Source of the DNA: Eutreptiella sp. 'Long Island Sound 2002'
Taxonomy: Eukaryota > Euglenozoa > Euglenophyceae > Eutreptiales > Eutreptiaceae
Length of the DNA stretch: 64,000 nt
Direction: 5' to 3'
Assembly (NCBI GenBank): GCA_964036045.1
Contig: OZ038382.1
Location: 145,712,961-145,776,960, forward strand
The position numbers and the translations under genes are program-made. Positions 31,491-45,436 of this stretch are shown piece after piece. Under the pieces are notes generated by a model, which ran no database searches, was not told the origin of the DNA, and worked only from the letters and a program-made list of their open reading frames with translations. The number at the start of each line of letters is the position of its first letter. The stretch's first letter is position 1.

Positions 31491-33105
31491 GAGGGTGTAG
31501 GCATGACGCCAGAACAGGGTTGAACAGGCATGCCACGCACCAGGTCACATTGCAAACATCCCTGCCCCCCCCTGGAAACGGGAGAGCAGGCCACACCAGG
31601 GCCTCAACTTCAAGGCGACTTCAAAAAAAAAACCGCGCGTTCGGGCGAGTTCGATGACCGAATTCCCTCACACGATAGCACTCGAGGAACGTCAACCCAC
31701 GGGGGGGCGACTACAACTGGTCCTGATGCGACACACCCCCCCAGCTATCTGTCAAAACTTGTGGGGGGGGGGCAGTTGGGGGGGGGTCCAGCCGGGGGTC
31801 GGGGGGGGGGGGTCCTGCCGGGGGTCGGGGGGGGGGGGGTGTTCGTGCCGGGGGTCGGGGGGGGGGGTCTGGCCGGGGGTCAGCGGGGCGTTCAGCCAGT
31901 GAGGGGGGGGGGGGGGTTAGGGTTAGGGTCACCGAGCTGGTGGAACCAGTCTTGGTTTTATAACCCTTTTTAGTGTCTAGGGTAGACCTACCAGGTTTAG
32001 CAGCAAGCAAGCAGCAAGCAAGCAGCAAGCAAGCAGCAAGCAGCAAGCAAGTAGCAAGTAGCAAGTAGCACGCGCGAAATGGGGAAAAATCAGAACTCCG
32101 TCGTGGTGCTTTGGATTCCGGTGAAATTTTGGTGCATGATACCTATGGGTGTGAAGTACAATCACACAAAGTTTGAGCAAGAAACTCAACGGTGGCGGCC
32201 AGGGACGGGATTCACAAGTGGCAGACCTCAGTTTCAAAAACTGCGGTTTAGGGCCAAAAACAGCCATTTTTGGGCCAAAAAAGCCCGGAACACATTCAAA
32301 ACGGCCAAACGAAGGGAAATGGTGGGTACACTCCACGTGCGGCTTGACTTCCCCGTGTCAACGAGCTCTTTGCGGCCCTCTAACTCCATGACATGTCCCG
32401 GAAACGGCCCAAAAAGGCCCCCAGAAGCTCCAAATGCCGACAACCACAAACCAAGAATAGGCCATATCTTTGGCTACATGGCTCAAAATGTGATTCCGAG
32501 GGCACCTAGTCCACACTCAACCCCCCACTTTTTGTGGTTTCCACCCCTCAGAATTGCCGAAACGAACGCCTAGACCCCAATACCTAGGCCCAATAGGCTG
32601 CGGCAAGCTGCAAGCTCAAGCCCAAACACGTGGGTGCCCAAATGGGTCAACAGGGTCCAATAGGGGCAAAAAGATGACTTTTCTCAAAAATGATCCTAAA
32701 CCATGTGCGACGCTAAAAACAAGTGTTTTTGGACCGTTTTGAGCTTGTGGTGGCCCATTTTGGTCCTCCAAAAATCCCAAAATGCCTTCAAAATGGGCTG
32801 TTTTGGGACCAAAAATGGGTCAAAAATGGGTCAAAACCGCATTTTTCCAAACCTCATCCTAGACCATTGCCGGTGCACAAACGGATGAAATGAGCCCATT
32901 TTGAGCCCATTTTGGGGCATTTTGGCCCCTAAGAAGTACAAAAAGCCTTGAAAGTGGGCCTTGTGGTGAAGGGGTTCACTTGTAAGCTGATTTCACTTTG
33001 TCAAGAGCCATCAATGTGTGAATCATTCTTGATGTCCCTCACCATTCATAGCTAATGTTCCCTCCCCCACCAGCTCGGTCCCAATATCCAGTCTTGATTA
33101 GGGTT

Positions 33106-33194
33106 ACCGAGCTGGTGGAACCAGTCTTGGTTTCATAACCCTTTTTAGTGTCTAGGGTGGACCTACTAGGTTTAGCAGCAGTAGCAGCAGCAGC

Positions 33195-33225
<31 letters not shown>

Positions 33226-36200
33226 GCACGCGCGAAATGGGCAAAAATCAGAATTCCGTCGTGGTGCTTTGGATTCGGGTGAAATTTTGGTGCATGATAC
33301 CTATGGGTGTGAAGTACAATCACACAAAGTTTGAGCAAGAAACTCAACGGTGGCGGCCAGGAACGGGATTCACAAGTGGCAGACCTCAGTTTCAAAAACT
33401 GCAGTTTATGTCCAAAAACATCCTTTTTTGGGCCAAAAAAGCCCGGAACACATTCAAAACAGCCAAACGAAGGGAAATGGTGGGTACACTCCATGTGCGG
33501 CTTGACTTCCCCGTGTCAACGAGCTCTTTGCGGCCCTCTAACTCCATGACATGTCCCGGAAACGGCCCAAAAAAGCCCCAAAAGCCCCAAATGCCGACAG
33601 CCACAAACCAAGAATAGGGCATATCTTTGGCTACATGGCTCAAAATGCGATTCCGAGGGCACCTACTCCACACTCAACCCTCTCCCCACTTTTTGTGGTT
33701 TTCACCCCTCAGAATTGCCCAAACGGACGCCTAGACCCCAATACCTAGGCCCACTAGGCTGCGGCAAGCTGCAAGCTCAAGCCCAAACACATGGGTGCCC
33801 AAATGGGTCAAAAGGGTCCAATAGGGGCAAAAAGATGACTTTTCTCAAAAATGATCCTAGACCATGTGCGACGCTAAAACAAGTGTTTTTGGACCGTTTT
33901 GAGCTTGTGGTGGCCCATTTTGGTCCTCCAAAAATCCCAAAATGCCTTCAAAATGGGCTGTTTTGGGACCAAAAATGGGTCAAAAATGGGTCAAAACCGC
34001 ATTTTTCCAAACCTCATCCTAGACCATTGCCGGTGCACAAACGGATGAAATGAGCCCATTTTGAGCCCATTTTGGGGCATTTTGGCCCCTGACAAGTTCA
34101 AAAAGCTTGGAAAGTGGGCCTCGTGGTGACGGGGTTCACGTGCAAGCTGATTTCACTTTGTCAAGAGCCATCAATGTGTGAATCATTCTTGGTGTCTCAC
34201 CTCACCTCACCTCACCAGGCATAGCTAATGTTCCCTCCCCCACCAGCTCGGTCCCAATATTCAGTCTTGATTAAAGTTGGGGTCACCGAGCTGGTGGAAC
34301 CAGTCTTGGTTTCATAACCCTTTTTAGTGTCTAGGGTGGACCTACCAGGTTTAGCAGCAGCAGCAGCAAGCAGCAGCAGGCAGCAGCAAGCAGCAAGCAG
34401 CAGCACGCGCGAAATGGGTAAAAATCAGATTTCCGTCGTGGTGCTTCATATTCGGGTGAAATTTTGGTGCATGATACCTATGGGTGTGAAGTACAATCAC
34501 ACAAAGTTTGAGCAAGAAACTCAACGGTGGCGGCCGGGAACGGGATTCGCAAGTGGCAGACCTCAGTTTCAGAAACTGCAGTTTAGGGCCAAAAACAGCC
34601 ATTTTTGGGCCAAAAATGCCCTGGAACACATTCAAAACGGCCAAAACGAAGGGAAACGGTGGGTACACTCCACGTGCCGCTTGACTTCCCCGTGTCAACG
34701 AGCTCTTTGCGGCCCTCTAACTCCATGATATGCCGCGGAAGCGGCCCAAAAAGGCCCCCAGAAGCTCCAACTGCCGACAGCCACAAACCAAGAATAGGCC
34801 ATATCTTTGGCTACATGGCTCAAAATGCGATTCCGAGGGCACCTACTCCACCCGCAACCCCCCACTTTTTGTGGTTTCCACCCCTCACAATTGCCCAAAT
34901 AGACGCCTAGACCCCAATAACTAGGCCCACTAGGCTGCGGCAAGCTGCAAGCTCAAGCCCAAACACATGGGTGCCCAAATGGGTCAACAGGGTCCGAAAG
35001 GGGTAAAAATATGACTTTCCGCAAAAATGATCCTAGACCATGTGTGACGCTAAAACAAGTGTTTTTGGACCGTTTTGAGCTTGTGGTGGCCCATTTTGGT
35101 CCTCCAAAAATCCCAAAATGCCTTGAAAATGGGCTTTTTTGGGACCAAAAATGGGTCAAAAATGGGTCAAAAACACATTTTTCCAAAACTCATCGTAGAC
35201 CATTTGGGGTGCACAAAAGGGTGAAATGAGCCCATTTTGAGCCCATTTTGGGGCATTTTGGCCCCTGAGAAGTCCAAAAAGCCTTGAAAGTGGGCCTCGT
35301 GGTGATGGGGTTCAGGTGCATTTCACTTTGTCAAGAGCCATCAATGTGTGAATCATTCTTGATGTCCCTCACCATTCATATCTAATGTTCCCTCCCCCAC
35401 CAGCTCTGTCCCAATATTCAGTCTTGATTAGGATTAGCCCTAGGGTTAGGATTCGGGTCACCGAGCTGGTGGAACCAGTCTTGGTTTTATAACCCTTTTT
35501 AGTGTCTAGGGTGGACCTACCAGGTTTAGCAGCAGCAGCAAGCAGCAAGCAAGCAGCAGCACGCGCGAAATGGGGAAAAATCAGAATTCCGTCGTGGTGC
35601 TTCAGATTCGGGTGAAATTTTGGTGCATGATACCTATGGGTGTGAAGTACAATCACACAAAGTTTGAGCAAGAAACTCAACGGTGGCGGCCGGGAACGGG
35701 ATTCGCAAGTGGCGGACCTCCGTTTCAAAAACTGCGGTTTAGGGCCAAAAACAGCCATTTTTGGGCCAAAAAAGCCCTAAAACCCATTCAAAACGGCCAA
35801 ACGAAGGCAAAGTCTGGGTACACTCCATGTGCGGCTTGACTTCCCCGTGTCAACGAGCTCTTTGCGGCCCTCTAACTCCATGATGTGTCCCGGAAACGGC
35901 CCAAAAAGGCCCCAAAAGCCCCAAATGCCAACAACCACAAACCAAGAACAGGCCATATCTTTGGCTACATGGCTCAAAATGCGATTCCGAGGGCACCTAC
36001 TCCACCCGCAACCCCCCACTTTTTGTGGTTTCCACCCCTCAGAATTGCCCAAACGGACGCCTAGACCCCCATACGTAGCCCCAGTAGGCTGCGGCAAGCT
36101 GCAAGCTCAAGCCCAAACACGTGGGTGCCCAAATGGGTCAACAGGGTCCAATAGGGGCAAAAAGATGACTTTTCTCAAAAATGATCCTAGACCATGTGCG

Positions 36201-37886
36201 ACGCTAAAAACAAGTGTTTTTGGACCGTTTTGAGCTTGTGGTGGCCCATTTTGGTCCTCCAAAAATCCCAAAATGCCTTCAAAATGGGCTGTTTTGGGAC
36301 CAAAAATGGGTCAAAAATGGGTCAAAACCGCATTTTTCCAAACCTCATCCTAGACCATTGCCGGTGCACAAACGGGTGAAATGAGCCCATTTTGAGCCCA
36401 TTTTGGGGCATTTTGGCCCCTAAGAAGTACAAAAAGCCTTGGGAGTGGGCCTTGTGGTGATGGGGTTCACTTGCAAGCTGATTTCACTTTGTCAAGAGCC
36501 ATCAATGTGTGAATCATTCTTGATATCCCTCACCAGTCATAGCTGATGTTCCCTCCCCCACCAGCTCGGTGGCAATACTCTTGATTAGGGTTAGGGCCAC
36601 GGTTAGGGTTAGGGCTACGGTCACCGAGCTGGTGGAACCAGTCTTGGTTTTATAACCTTTTTTAGGGTGTAGGGTGGACCTACGAAGTTTAGCACCAAGC
36701 AGCAAGCACCAAGCAACAAGCACCAAGCAGCAAGCACCAAGCAGCACGCGCGAAATGGGTAAAAATCAGAACTCCGTCGTGGTGCTTCAGATTCGGCTGA
36801 AATTTTAATGGATGATACCTATGGGTGTGAGGGACAACCACACAAAGTATGAGCCAGAAACTCAACGGTGGCGGCCAAGAACGGGTGTCGCAAGTGGCGG
36901 GCCTCAGTTTCAAAAACTGCAATTTAGGGCCAAAAACAGCCATTTTTGGGCCAAAACAGCCCTAAAACCCATTCAAAACGGCCAAACAAAGGCAAAGTCT
37001 GGGTACGCTCCATGTGCGGCTTGACTGTCCTGTGTCAACGAGCCCTTTGCGGACGTCTAGCTCCACCATATGTCCCGGAAACGGCCCAAAAAGACCCCCA
37101 GAAGCCCCTATTTTAATGCAGATCGGCTGGCGACGGCGGCAAACGAAGAACAGGCCATATCTTTGGCTACATGGCTCAAAATGCGATTCCGAGGGCACCT
37201 AGTCCACCCGCAACCCGCACGTTTTGTGGTTTCCACCCCTCAAAATTGCCCAAATGGACGCCTAGACCCCCGTACCCAGGCCCACTAGGCTGCGGCAAGC
37301 TGCAAGCTCAAGCCCAAACACATGGGTGCCCAAATGGGTCAACAGGGTCTAGTAGGGGCAAAAAGATGACTTTTCTCAAAAATGATCCTAAACCATGTGC
37401 GACGCTAAAAACAAGTGTTTTTGGACCGTTTTGAGCTTGTGGTGGCCCATTTTGGTCCTCCAAAAATCCCAAAATGCCTTCAAAATGGGCTGTTTTGGGA
37501 CCAAAAATGGGTCAAAAATGGGTCAAAACCGCATTTTTCCAAACCTCATCCTAGACCATTGCCGGTGCACAAACGGATGAAATGAGCCCATTTTGAGCCC
37601 ATTTTGGGGCATTTTGGCCCCTGAGAAGTACAAAAAGCCTTGAAAGTGGGCCTTGTGGTGAAGGGGTTCACTTGTAAGCTGATTTCACTTTGTCAAGAGC
37701 CATCAATGTGTGACTCATTCTTGATGTCCCTCACCATTCATAGCTAATGTTCCCTCCCCCACCAGCTCGGTCCCAATATTCAGTCTTGATTAGGGTTACC
37801 GAGCTGGTGGAACCAGTCTTGGTTTCATAACCCTTTCTAGTGTCTAGGGTGGACCTACTAGGTTTAGCAGCAGTAGCAGCAGCAGC

Positions 37887-37917
<31 letters not shown>

Positions 37918-40900
37918 GCACGCGCGAAATGGGCAAAAATCAGAATTCCGTCGTGGTGCTTTGGATTCGGGTGAAATTTTGGTGCATGATACCTATGGGT
38001 GTGAAGTACAATCACACAAAGTTTGAGCAAGAAACTCAACGGTGGCGGCCAGGAACGGGATTCGCAAGTGGCAGACCTCAGTTTCAAAAACTGCAGTTTA
38101 TGTCCAAAAACATCCTTTTTTGGGCCAAAAAAGCCCGGAACACATTCAAAACAGCCAAACGAAGGGAAATGGTGGGTACACTCCATGTGCGGCTTGACTT
38201 CCCCGTGTCAACGAGCTCTTTGCGGCCCTCTAACTCCATGACATGTCCCGGAAACGGCCCAAAAAGGCCCCAAAAGCCCCAAATGCCGACAGCCACAAAC
38301 CAAGAATAGGGCATATCTTTGGCTACATGGCTCAAAATGCGATTCCGAGGGCACCTACTCCACACTCAACCCTCTCCCCACTTTTTGTGGTTTTCACCCC
38401 TCAGAATTGCCCAAACGGACGCCTAGACCCCAATACCTAGGCCCACTAGGCTGCGGCAAGCTGCAAGCTCAAGCCCAAACACATGGGTGCCCAAATGGGT
38501 CAAAAGGGTCCAATAGGGGCAAAAAGATGACTTTTCTCAAAAATGATCCTAGACCATGTGCGACGCTAAAACAAGTGTTTTTGGACCGTTTTGAGCTTGT
38601 GGTGGCCCATTTTGGTCCTCCAAAAATCCCAAAATGCCTTCAAAATGGGCTGTTTTGGGACCAAAAATGGGTCAAAAATGGGTCAAAACCGCATTTTTCC
38701 AAACCTCATCCTAGACCATTGCCGGTGCACAAACGGATGAAATGAGCCTATTTTGAGCCCATTTTGGGGCATTTTGGCCCCTGACAAGTTCAAAAAGCTT
38801 GGAAAGTGGGCCTCGTGGTGACGGGGTTCACGTGCAAGCTGATTTCACTTTGTCAAGAGCCATCAATGTGTGAATCATTCTTGGTGTCTCACCTCACCTC
38901 ACCTCACCAGGCATAGCTAATGTTCCCTCCCCCACCAGCTCGGTCCCAATATTCAGTCTTGATTAAAGTTGGGGTCACCGAGCTGGTGGAACCAGTCTTG
39001 GTTTCATAACCCTTTTTAGTGTCTAGGGTGGACCTACCAGGTTTAGCAGCAGCAGCAGCAAGCAGCAGCAGGCAGCAGCAAGCAGCAAGCAGCAGCACGC
39101 GCGAAATGGGTAAAAATCAGATTTCCGTCGTGGTGCTTCATATTCGGGTGAAATTTTGGTGCATGATACCTATGGGTGTGAAGTACAATCACACAAAGTT
39201 TGAGCAAGAAACTCAACGGTGGCGGCCGGGAACGGGATTCGCAAGTGGCAGACCTCAGTTTCAGAAACTGCAGTTTAGGGCCAAAAACAGCCATTTTTGG
39301 GCCAAAAATGCCCTGGAACACATTCAAAACGGCCAAAACGAAGGGAAACGGTGGGTACACTCCACGTGCCGCTTGACTTCCCCGTGTCAACGAGCTCTTT
39401 GCGGCCCTCTAACTCCATGATATGCCGCGGAAGCGGCCCAAAAAGGCCCCCAGAAGCTCCAACTGCCGACAGCCACAAACCAAGAATAGGCCATATCTTT
39501 GGCTACATGGCTCAAAATGCGATTCCGAGGGCACCTACTCCACCCGCAACCCCCCACTTTTTGTGGTTTCCACCCCTCACAATTGCCCAAATAGACGCCT
39601 AGACCCCAATAACTAGGCCCACTAGGCTGCGGCAAGCTGCAAGCTCAAGCCCAAACACATGGGTGCCCAAATGGGTCAACAGGGTCCGAAAGGGGTAAAA
39701 ATATGACTTTCCGCAAAAATGATCCTAGACCATGTGTGACGCTAAAACAAGTGTTTTTGGACCGTTTTGAGCTTGTGGTGGCCCATTTTGGTCCTCCAAA
39801 AATCCCAAAATGCCTTGAAAATGGGCTTTTTTGGGACCAAAAATGGGTCAAAAATGGGTCAAAAACACATTTTTCCAAAACTCATCGTAGACCATTTGGG
39901 GTGCACAAAAGGGTGAAATGAGCCCATTTTGAGCCCATTTTGGGGCATTTTGGCCCCTGAGAAGTCCAAAAAGCCTTGAAAGTGGGCCTCGTGGTGATGG
40001 GGTTCAGGTGCATTTCACTTTGTCAAGAGCCATCAATGTGTGAATCATTCTTGATGTCCCTCACCATTCATATCTAATGTTCCCTCCCCCACCAGCTCTG
40101 TCCCAATATTCAGTCTTGATTAGGATTAGCCCTAGGGTTAGGATTCGGGTCACCGAGCTGGTGGAACCAGTCTTGGTTTTATAACCCTTTTTAGTGTCTA
40201 GGGTGGACCTACCAGGTTTAGCGGCAGCAGCAAGCAAGCAAGCAAGCAGCAGCACGCGCGAAATGGGGAAAAATCAGAATTCCGTCGTGGTGCTTCATAT
40301 TCGGGTGAAATTTTGGTGCATGATACCTATGGGTGTGAAGTACAATCACACAAAGTTTGAGCAAGAAACTCAACGGTGGCGGCCGGGAACGGGATTCGCA
40401 AGTGGCGGACCTCCGTTTCAAAAACTGCGGTTTAGGGCCAAAAACAGCCATTTTTGGGCCAAAAAAGCCCTAAAACCCATTCAAAACGGCCAAACGAAGG
40501 CAAAGTCTGGGTACGCTCCATGTGCGGCTTGACTTCCCCGTGTCAACGAGCTCTTTGCGGCCCTCTAACTCCATGATGTGTCCCGGAAACGGCCCAAAAA
40601 GGCCCCAAAAGCCCCAAATGCCAACAACCACAAACCAAGAATAGGCCATATCTTTGGCTACATGGCTCAAAATGCGATTCCGAGGGCACCTACTCCACAC
40701 TCAACCCTCTCCCCACTTTTTGTGGTTTCCACCCCTCAGAATTGCCCAAACGGACGCCTAGACCCCCATACGTAGCCCCAGTAGGCTGCGGCAAGCCGCA
40801 AGCTCAAGCCCAAACACGTGGGTGCCCAAATGGGTCAACAGGGTCTAGTAGGGGCAAAAAGATGACTTTTCTCAAAAATGATCCTGTACCATGTGCGACG

Positions 40901-42515
40901 CTAAAAACAAGTGTTTTTGGACCGTTTTGAGCTTGTGGTGGCCCATTTTGGTCCTCCAAAAATCCCAAAATGCCTTCAAAATGGGCTGTTTTGGGACCAA
41001 AAATGGGTCAAAAATGGGTCAAAAACGCATTTTTCCAAACCTCATCCTGGACCATTGCCGGTGCACAAACGGGTGAAATGAGCCCATTTTGAGCCCATTT
41101 TGGGGCATTTTGGCCCCTAAGAAGTACAAAAAGCCTTGAAAGTGGGCCTTGTGGTGATGGGGTTCACTTGCAAGCTGATTTCACTTTGTCAAGAGCCATC
41201 AATGTGTGAATCATTCTTGATATCCCTCACCAGTCATAGCTGATGTTCCCTCCCCCACCAGCTCGGTGGCAATACTCTTGATTAGGGTTAGGGCCACGGT
41301 TAGGGTTAGGGCTACGGTCACCGAGCTGGTGGAACCAGTCTTGGTTTTATAACCTTTTTTAGGGTGTAGGGTGGACCTACGAAGTTTAGCACCAAGCAGC
41401 AAGCACCAAGCAACAAGCACCAAGCAGCAAGCACCAAGCAGCACGCGCGAAATGGGTAAAAATCAGAACTCCGTCGTGGTGCTTCAGATTCGGCTGAAAT
41501 TTTAATGGATGATACCTATGGGTGTGAGGGACAACCACACAAAGTATGAGCCAGAAACTCAACGGTGGCGGCCAGGAACGGGTGTCGCAAGTGGCGGGCC
41601 TCAGTTTCAAAAACTGCAATTTAGGGCCAAAAACAGCCATTTTTGGGCCAAAACAGCCCTAAAACCCATTCAAAACGGCCAAACAAAGGCAAAGTCTGGG
41701 TACGCTCCATGTGCGGCTTGACTGTCCTGTGTCAACGAGCCCTTTGCGGACGTCTAGCTCCACCATATGTCCCGGAAACGGCCCAAAAAGACCCCCAGAA
41801 GCCCCTATTTTAATGCAGATCGGCTGGCGACGGCGGCAAACGAAGAACAGGCCATATCTTTGGCTACATGGCTCAAAATGCGATTCCGAGGGCACCTAGT
41901 CCACCCGCAACCCGCACGTTTTGTGGTTTCCACCCCTCAGAATTGCCCAAATGGACGCCTAGACCCCCGTACCCAGGCCCACTAGGCTGCGGCAAGCTGC
42001 AAGCTCAAGCCCAAACACATGGGTGCCCAAATGGGTCAACAGGGTCCAATAGGGGCAAAAAGATGACTTTTCTCAAAAATGATCCGAAACCATGTGCGAC
42101 GCTAAAAACAAGTGTTTTTGGACCGTTTTGAGCTTGTGGTGGCCCATTTTGGTCCTCCAAAAATCCCAAAATGCCTTCAAAATGGGCATTTTGGCAAAAT
42201 GACCCATTTTTGGGACCAAAAATGGGTCAAAAATGGGTCAAAAACGCATTTTTCCAAACGTGATCCTAGACCACTTGGGGTGCACAAACGGATGAAATGA
42301 GCCCATTTTGAGCCCATTTTGGGGCATTTTGGCCTCTCAGAAGTCCACCAAAGCCTTGAAAGTGGGCCTTGTGGTGAAGGGGATCACTTGCAAGCTGATT
42401 GCACTCTGTCAACGGCCTTCAATGTGTGACTCATTCGTGTCCCTCACCATTAATATCTAATGTTCCCTCCCCAACCAGCTCGGTCCCAATATCCAGTCTT
42501 GATTAGGGCTAGAGT
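33106..42515 (+). repeat. higher-order repeat: two ~4.69-kb blocks of four units
   Basis: Units 2-5 (33106-37797) and 6-9 (37798-42515) correspond one-to-one at a 4692-bp offset for three units and 4697 bp for the fourth. Long stretches match base for base, including unit-specific microsatellite arrangements and point variants. Neighbouring units differ more from each other than from their counterpart, so the block was duplicated recently. Confidence 0.9.
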
Positions 42516-45436
42516 CACCGAGCTGGTGGAACCAGTCTTGGTTTTATAACCAATTTTAAGTGTCTAGGGTGGACCTACCAGTTTTAGGAGCAGCAGCAGC
42601 CGCAGCAACAAGGAAGCAAGCAAGCAAGCAAGCAGCAAGCAGCAAGCAAGCAGCAAGCACGCGCGAAATGGGTAAAAATCAGAATTCCGTCATGGTGCTT
42701 TGGATTTGGTTGAAATTTTGGTGGATGATACCTATGGGTGTGAAGTACAATCACACAAAAATTGAGCGAGAAACTCAACGGTGGCGGCCGGGAACGGGAT
42801 TCGCAAGTGGCGGACCTCAGTTTCAAAAACTGCGGTTTAGGGCCAAAAACAGCCATTTTTGGGCCAAAAATGCCCTGGAACACATTCCAAACGGCCAAAC
42901 GAAGGCAAAGTCTGGGTACACTCCATGTGCGGCTTGACTTCCCCGTGTCAACGAGCTCTTTGCGGCCCTCTAACTCCATGACATGTCCCGGAAACGGCCC
43001 AAAAAGGCCCCAAAAGCCCCAAATGCCGACAACCACAAACCAAGAATAGGCCATATCTTTGGCTACATGGCTCAAAATGCGATTCCGAGGGCACCTAGTC
43101 CACCCGCAACCCTCCACTTTTTGTGGTTTCCACCCCTCACAATTGCCGAAACGGACGCCTAGACCCCAATACCTAGGCCCACTAGGCTGCGGCAAGCTGC
43201 AAGCTGAGGCCCAAACACATGGGTGCCCAAATGGGTCAACAGGGTCTAGTAGGGGCAAAAAGATGACTTTTCTCAAAAATGATCCTGTACCATGTGCGAC
43301 GCTAAAAACAAGTGTTTTTGGACCGTTTTGAGCTTGTGGTGGCCCATTTTGGTCCTCCAAAAATCCCAAAATGCCTTCAAAATGGGCTGTTTTGGGACCA
43401 AAAATGGGTCAAAAATGGGTCAAAAACGCATTTTTCCAAATGTGATCCTAGACCATTTGGGGTGCACAAACGGATGAAATGAGCCCATTTTGAGCCCATT
43501 TTGGGGCATTTTGGCCCCTAAGAAGTACAAAAAGACTTGGGAGTGGGCCTTGTGGTGATGGGGTTCACTTGCAAGCTGATTTCACTTTGTCAAGAGCCAT
43601 CAATGTGTGAATCATTCTTGATATCCCTCACCATTCATAGCTGATGTTCCCTCCCCCACCAGCTCGGTGGCAATACTCTTGATTAGGGTTAGGGCCACGG
43701 TCACCGAGCTGGTGGAACCAGTCTTGGTTTCATAACCCTTTTTAGTGTCTAGGGTGGACCTACCAGGTTTAGCAGCAGCAGCAGCAAGCAGCAGCAAGCA
43801 GCAGCAAGCAGCAAGCAGCAAGCACGCGCGAAATGGGTAAAAATCAGAACTCCGTCGTGGGGCTTCATATTCGGGTGAAATTTTGGTGCATGATACCTAT
43901 GGGTGTGAAGTACAATCACACAAAGTTTGAGCAAGAATCTCAACGGTGGTGGCAGGGAACGGGATTCGCAAGTGGCGGACCTCGGTTTCAAAAATTGCAG
44001 CTTAAGGCCAAAAACAGCCATTTTTGGGCCAAAAATGCCCTGGAACACATTCAAAACGGCCAAACGAAGGGAAACGGTGGGTACACTTCACGTGCGGCTT
44101 GACTTCCCCGTGTCAACGAGCTCTTTGCGGCCCTCTAACTCCATGATATGTCCCGGAAACGGCCCAAAAAGGCCCCCAGAAGCTTCAAATGCCGAGAGCC
44201 ACAAACCAAGAATAGGCCATATCTTTGGCTACATGGCTCAAAATGCGATTCCGAGGGCACCTACTCCACCCGCAACCCCCCACTTTTTGTGGTTTCCACC
44301 CCTCACAATTGCCCAAACGGACGCCTAGACCCCCATACGTAGCCCCAGTAGGCTGCGGCAAGCTGCAAGCTCAAGCCCAAACAGGTGGGTGCCCAAATGG
44401 GTCAACAGGGGCCAGTAGGGGCAAAAAGATGACTTTTCTCAAAAATGATCCTAGACCATGTGCGACGCTAAAACAAGTGTTTTTGGACCGTTTTGAGCTT
44501 GTGGTGGCCCATTTTGGTCCTCCGAAAATTCCAAAATGCCTTGAAAATGGGTTGTTTTGGGACCAAAAATGGGTCAAAAATGCATTTTTCCAAACCTCAT
44601 CGTAGATCATTTGGGGTGCACAAACGGGTGAAATGAGCCCATTTTGAGCCCATTTTGGGGCATTTTGGCCCCTAAGAAGTCCAAAAAGCCTTGAAAGTGG
44701 GCCTTGTGGTGATGGGGTTCACTTGCAAGCTGATTCCACTTTGTCAAGAGCCATCAATGTGTGAATCATTCTTGATGTCCCTCACCAGTCATAGCTGATG
44801 TTCCCTCCCCCACCAGCTCAGTCCCAATATTCAGTCTTGATTAGGGTTAGGGCTACGGTCACCGAGCTGGTGGAACCAGTCTTGGTTTTATAACCCTTTT
44901 TAGGGTGTAGGGTGGACCTACGAAGTTTAGCACCAAGCAGCAAGCACCAAGCAACAAGCACCAAGCAGCAAGCACCAAGCAGCACGCGCGAAATGGGTAA
45001 AAATCAGAACTCCGTCGTGGTGCTTCAGATTCGGCTGAAATTTTAATGGATGATACCTATGGGTGTGAGGGACAACCACACAAAGTATGAGCCAGAAACT
45101 CAACGGTGGCGGCCAGGAACGGGTGTCGCAAGTGGCGGACCTCAGTTTCCAAAACTGCAATTTAGGGCCAAAAACAGCCATTTTTGGGCCAAAACAGCCC
45201 TAAAACCCATTCAAAACGGCCAAACAAAGGCAAAGTCTGGGTACGCTCCATGTGCGGCTTGACTGTCCTGTGTCAACGAGCCCTTTGCGGCCCTCTAACT
45301 CCACCATATGTCCCGGAAACGGCCCAAAAAGACCCCCAGAAGCCCCTATTTTTGTGCAGATCGGCTGGCGACAGCGGCAAACGAAGAACAGGCCATATCT
45401 TTGGCTACATGGCTCAAAGCGCGATTCCGAGGGCAC

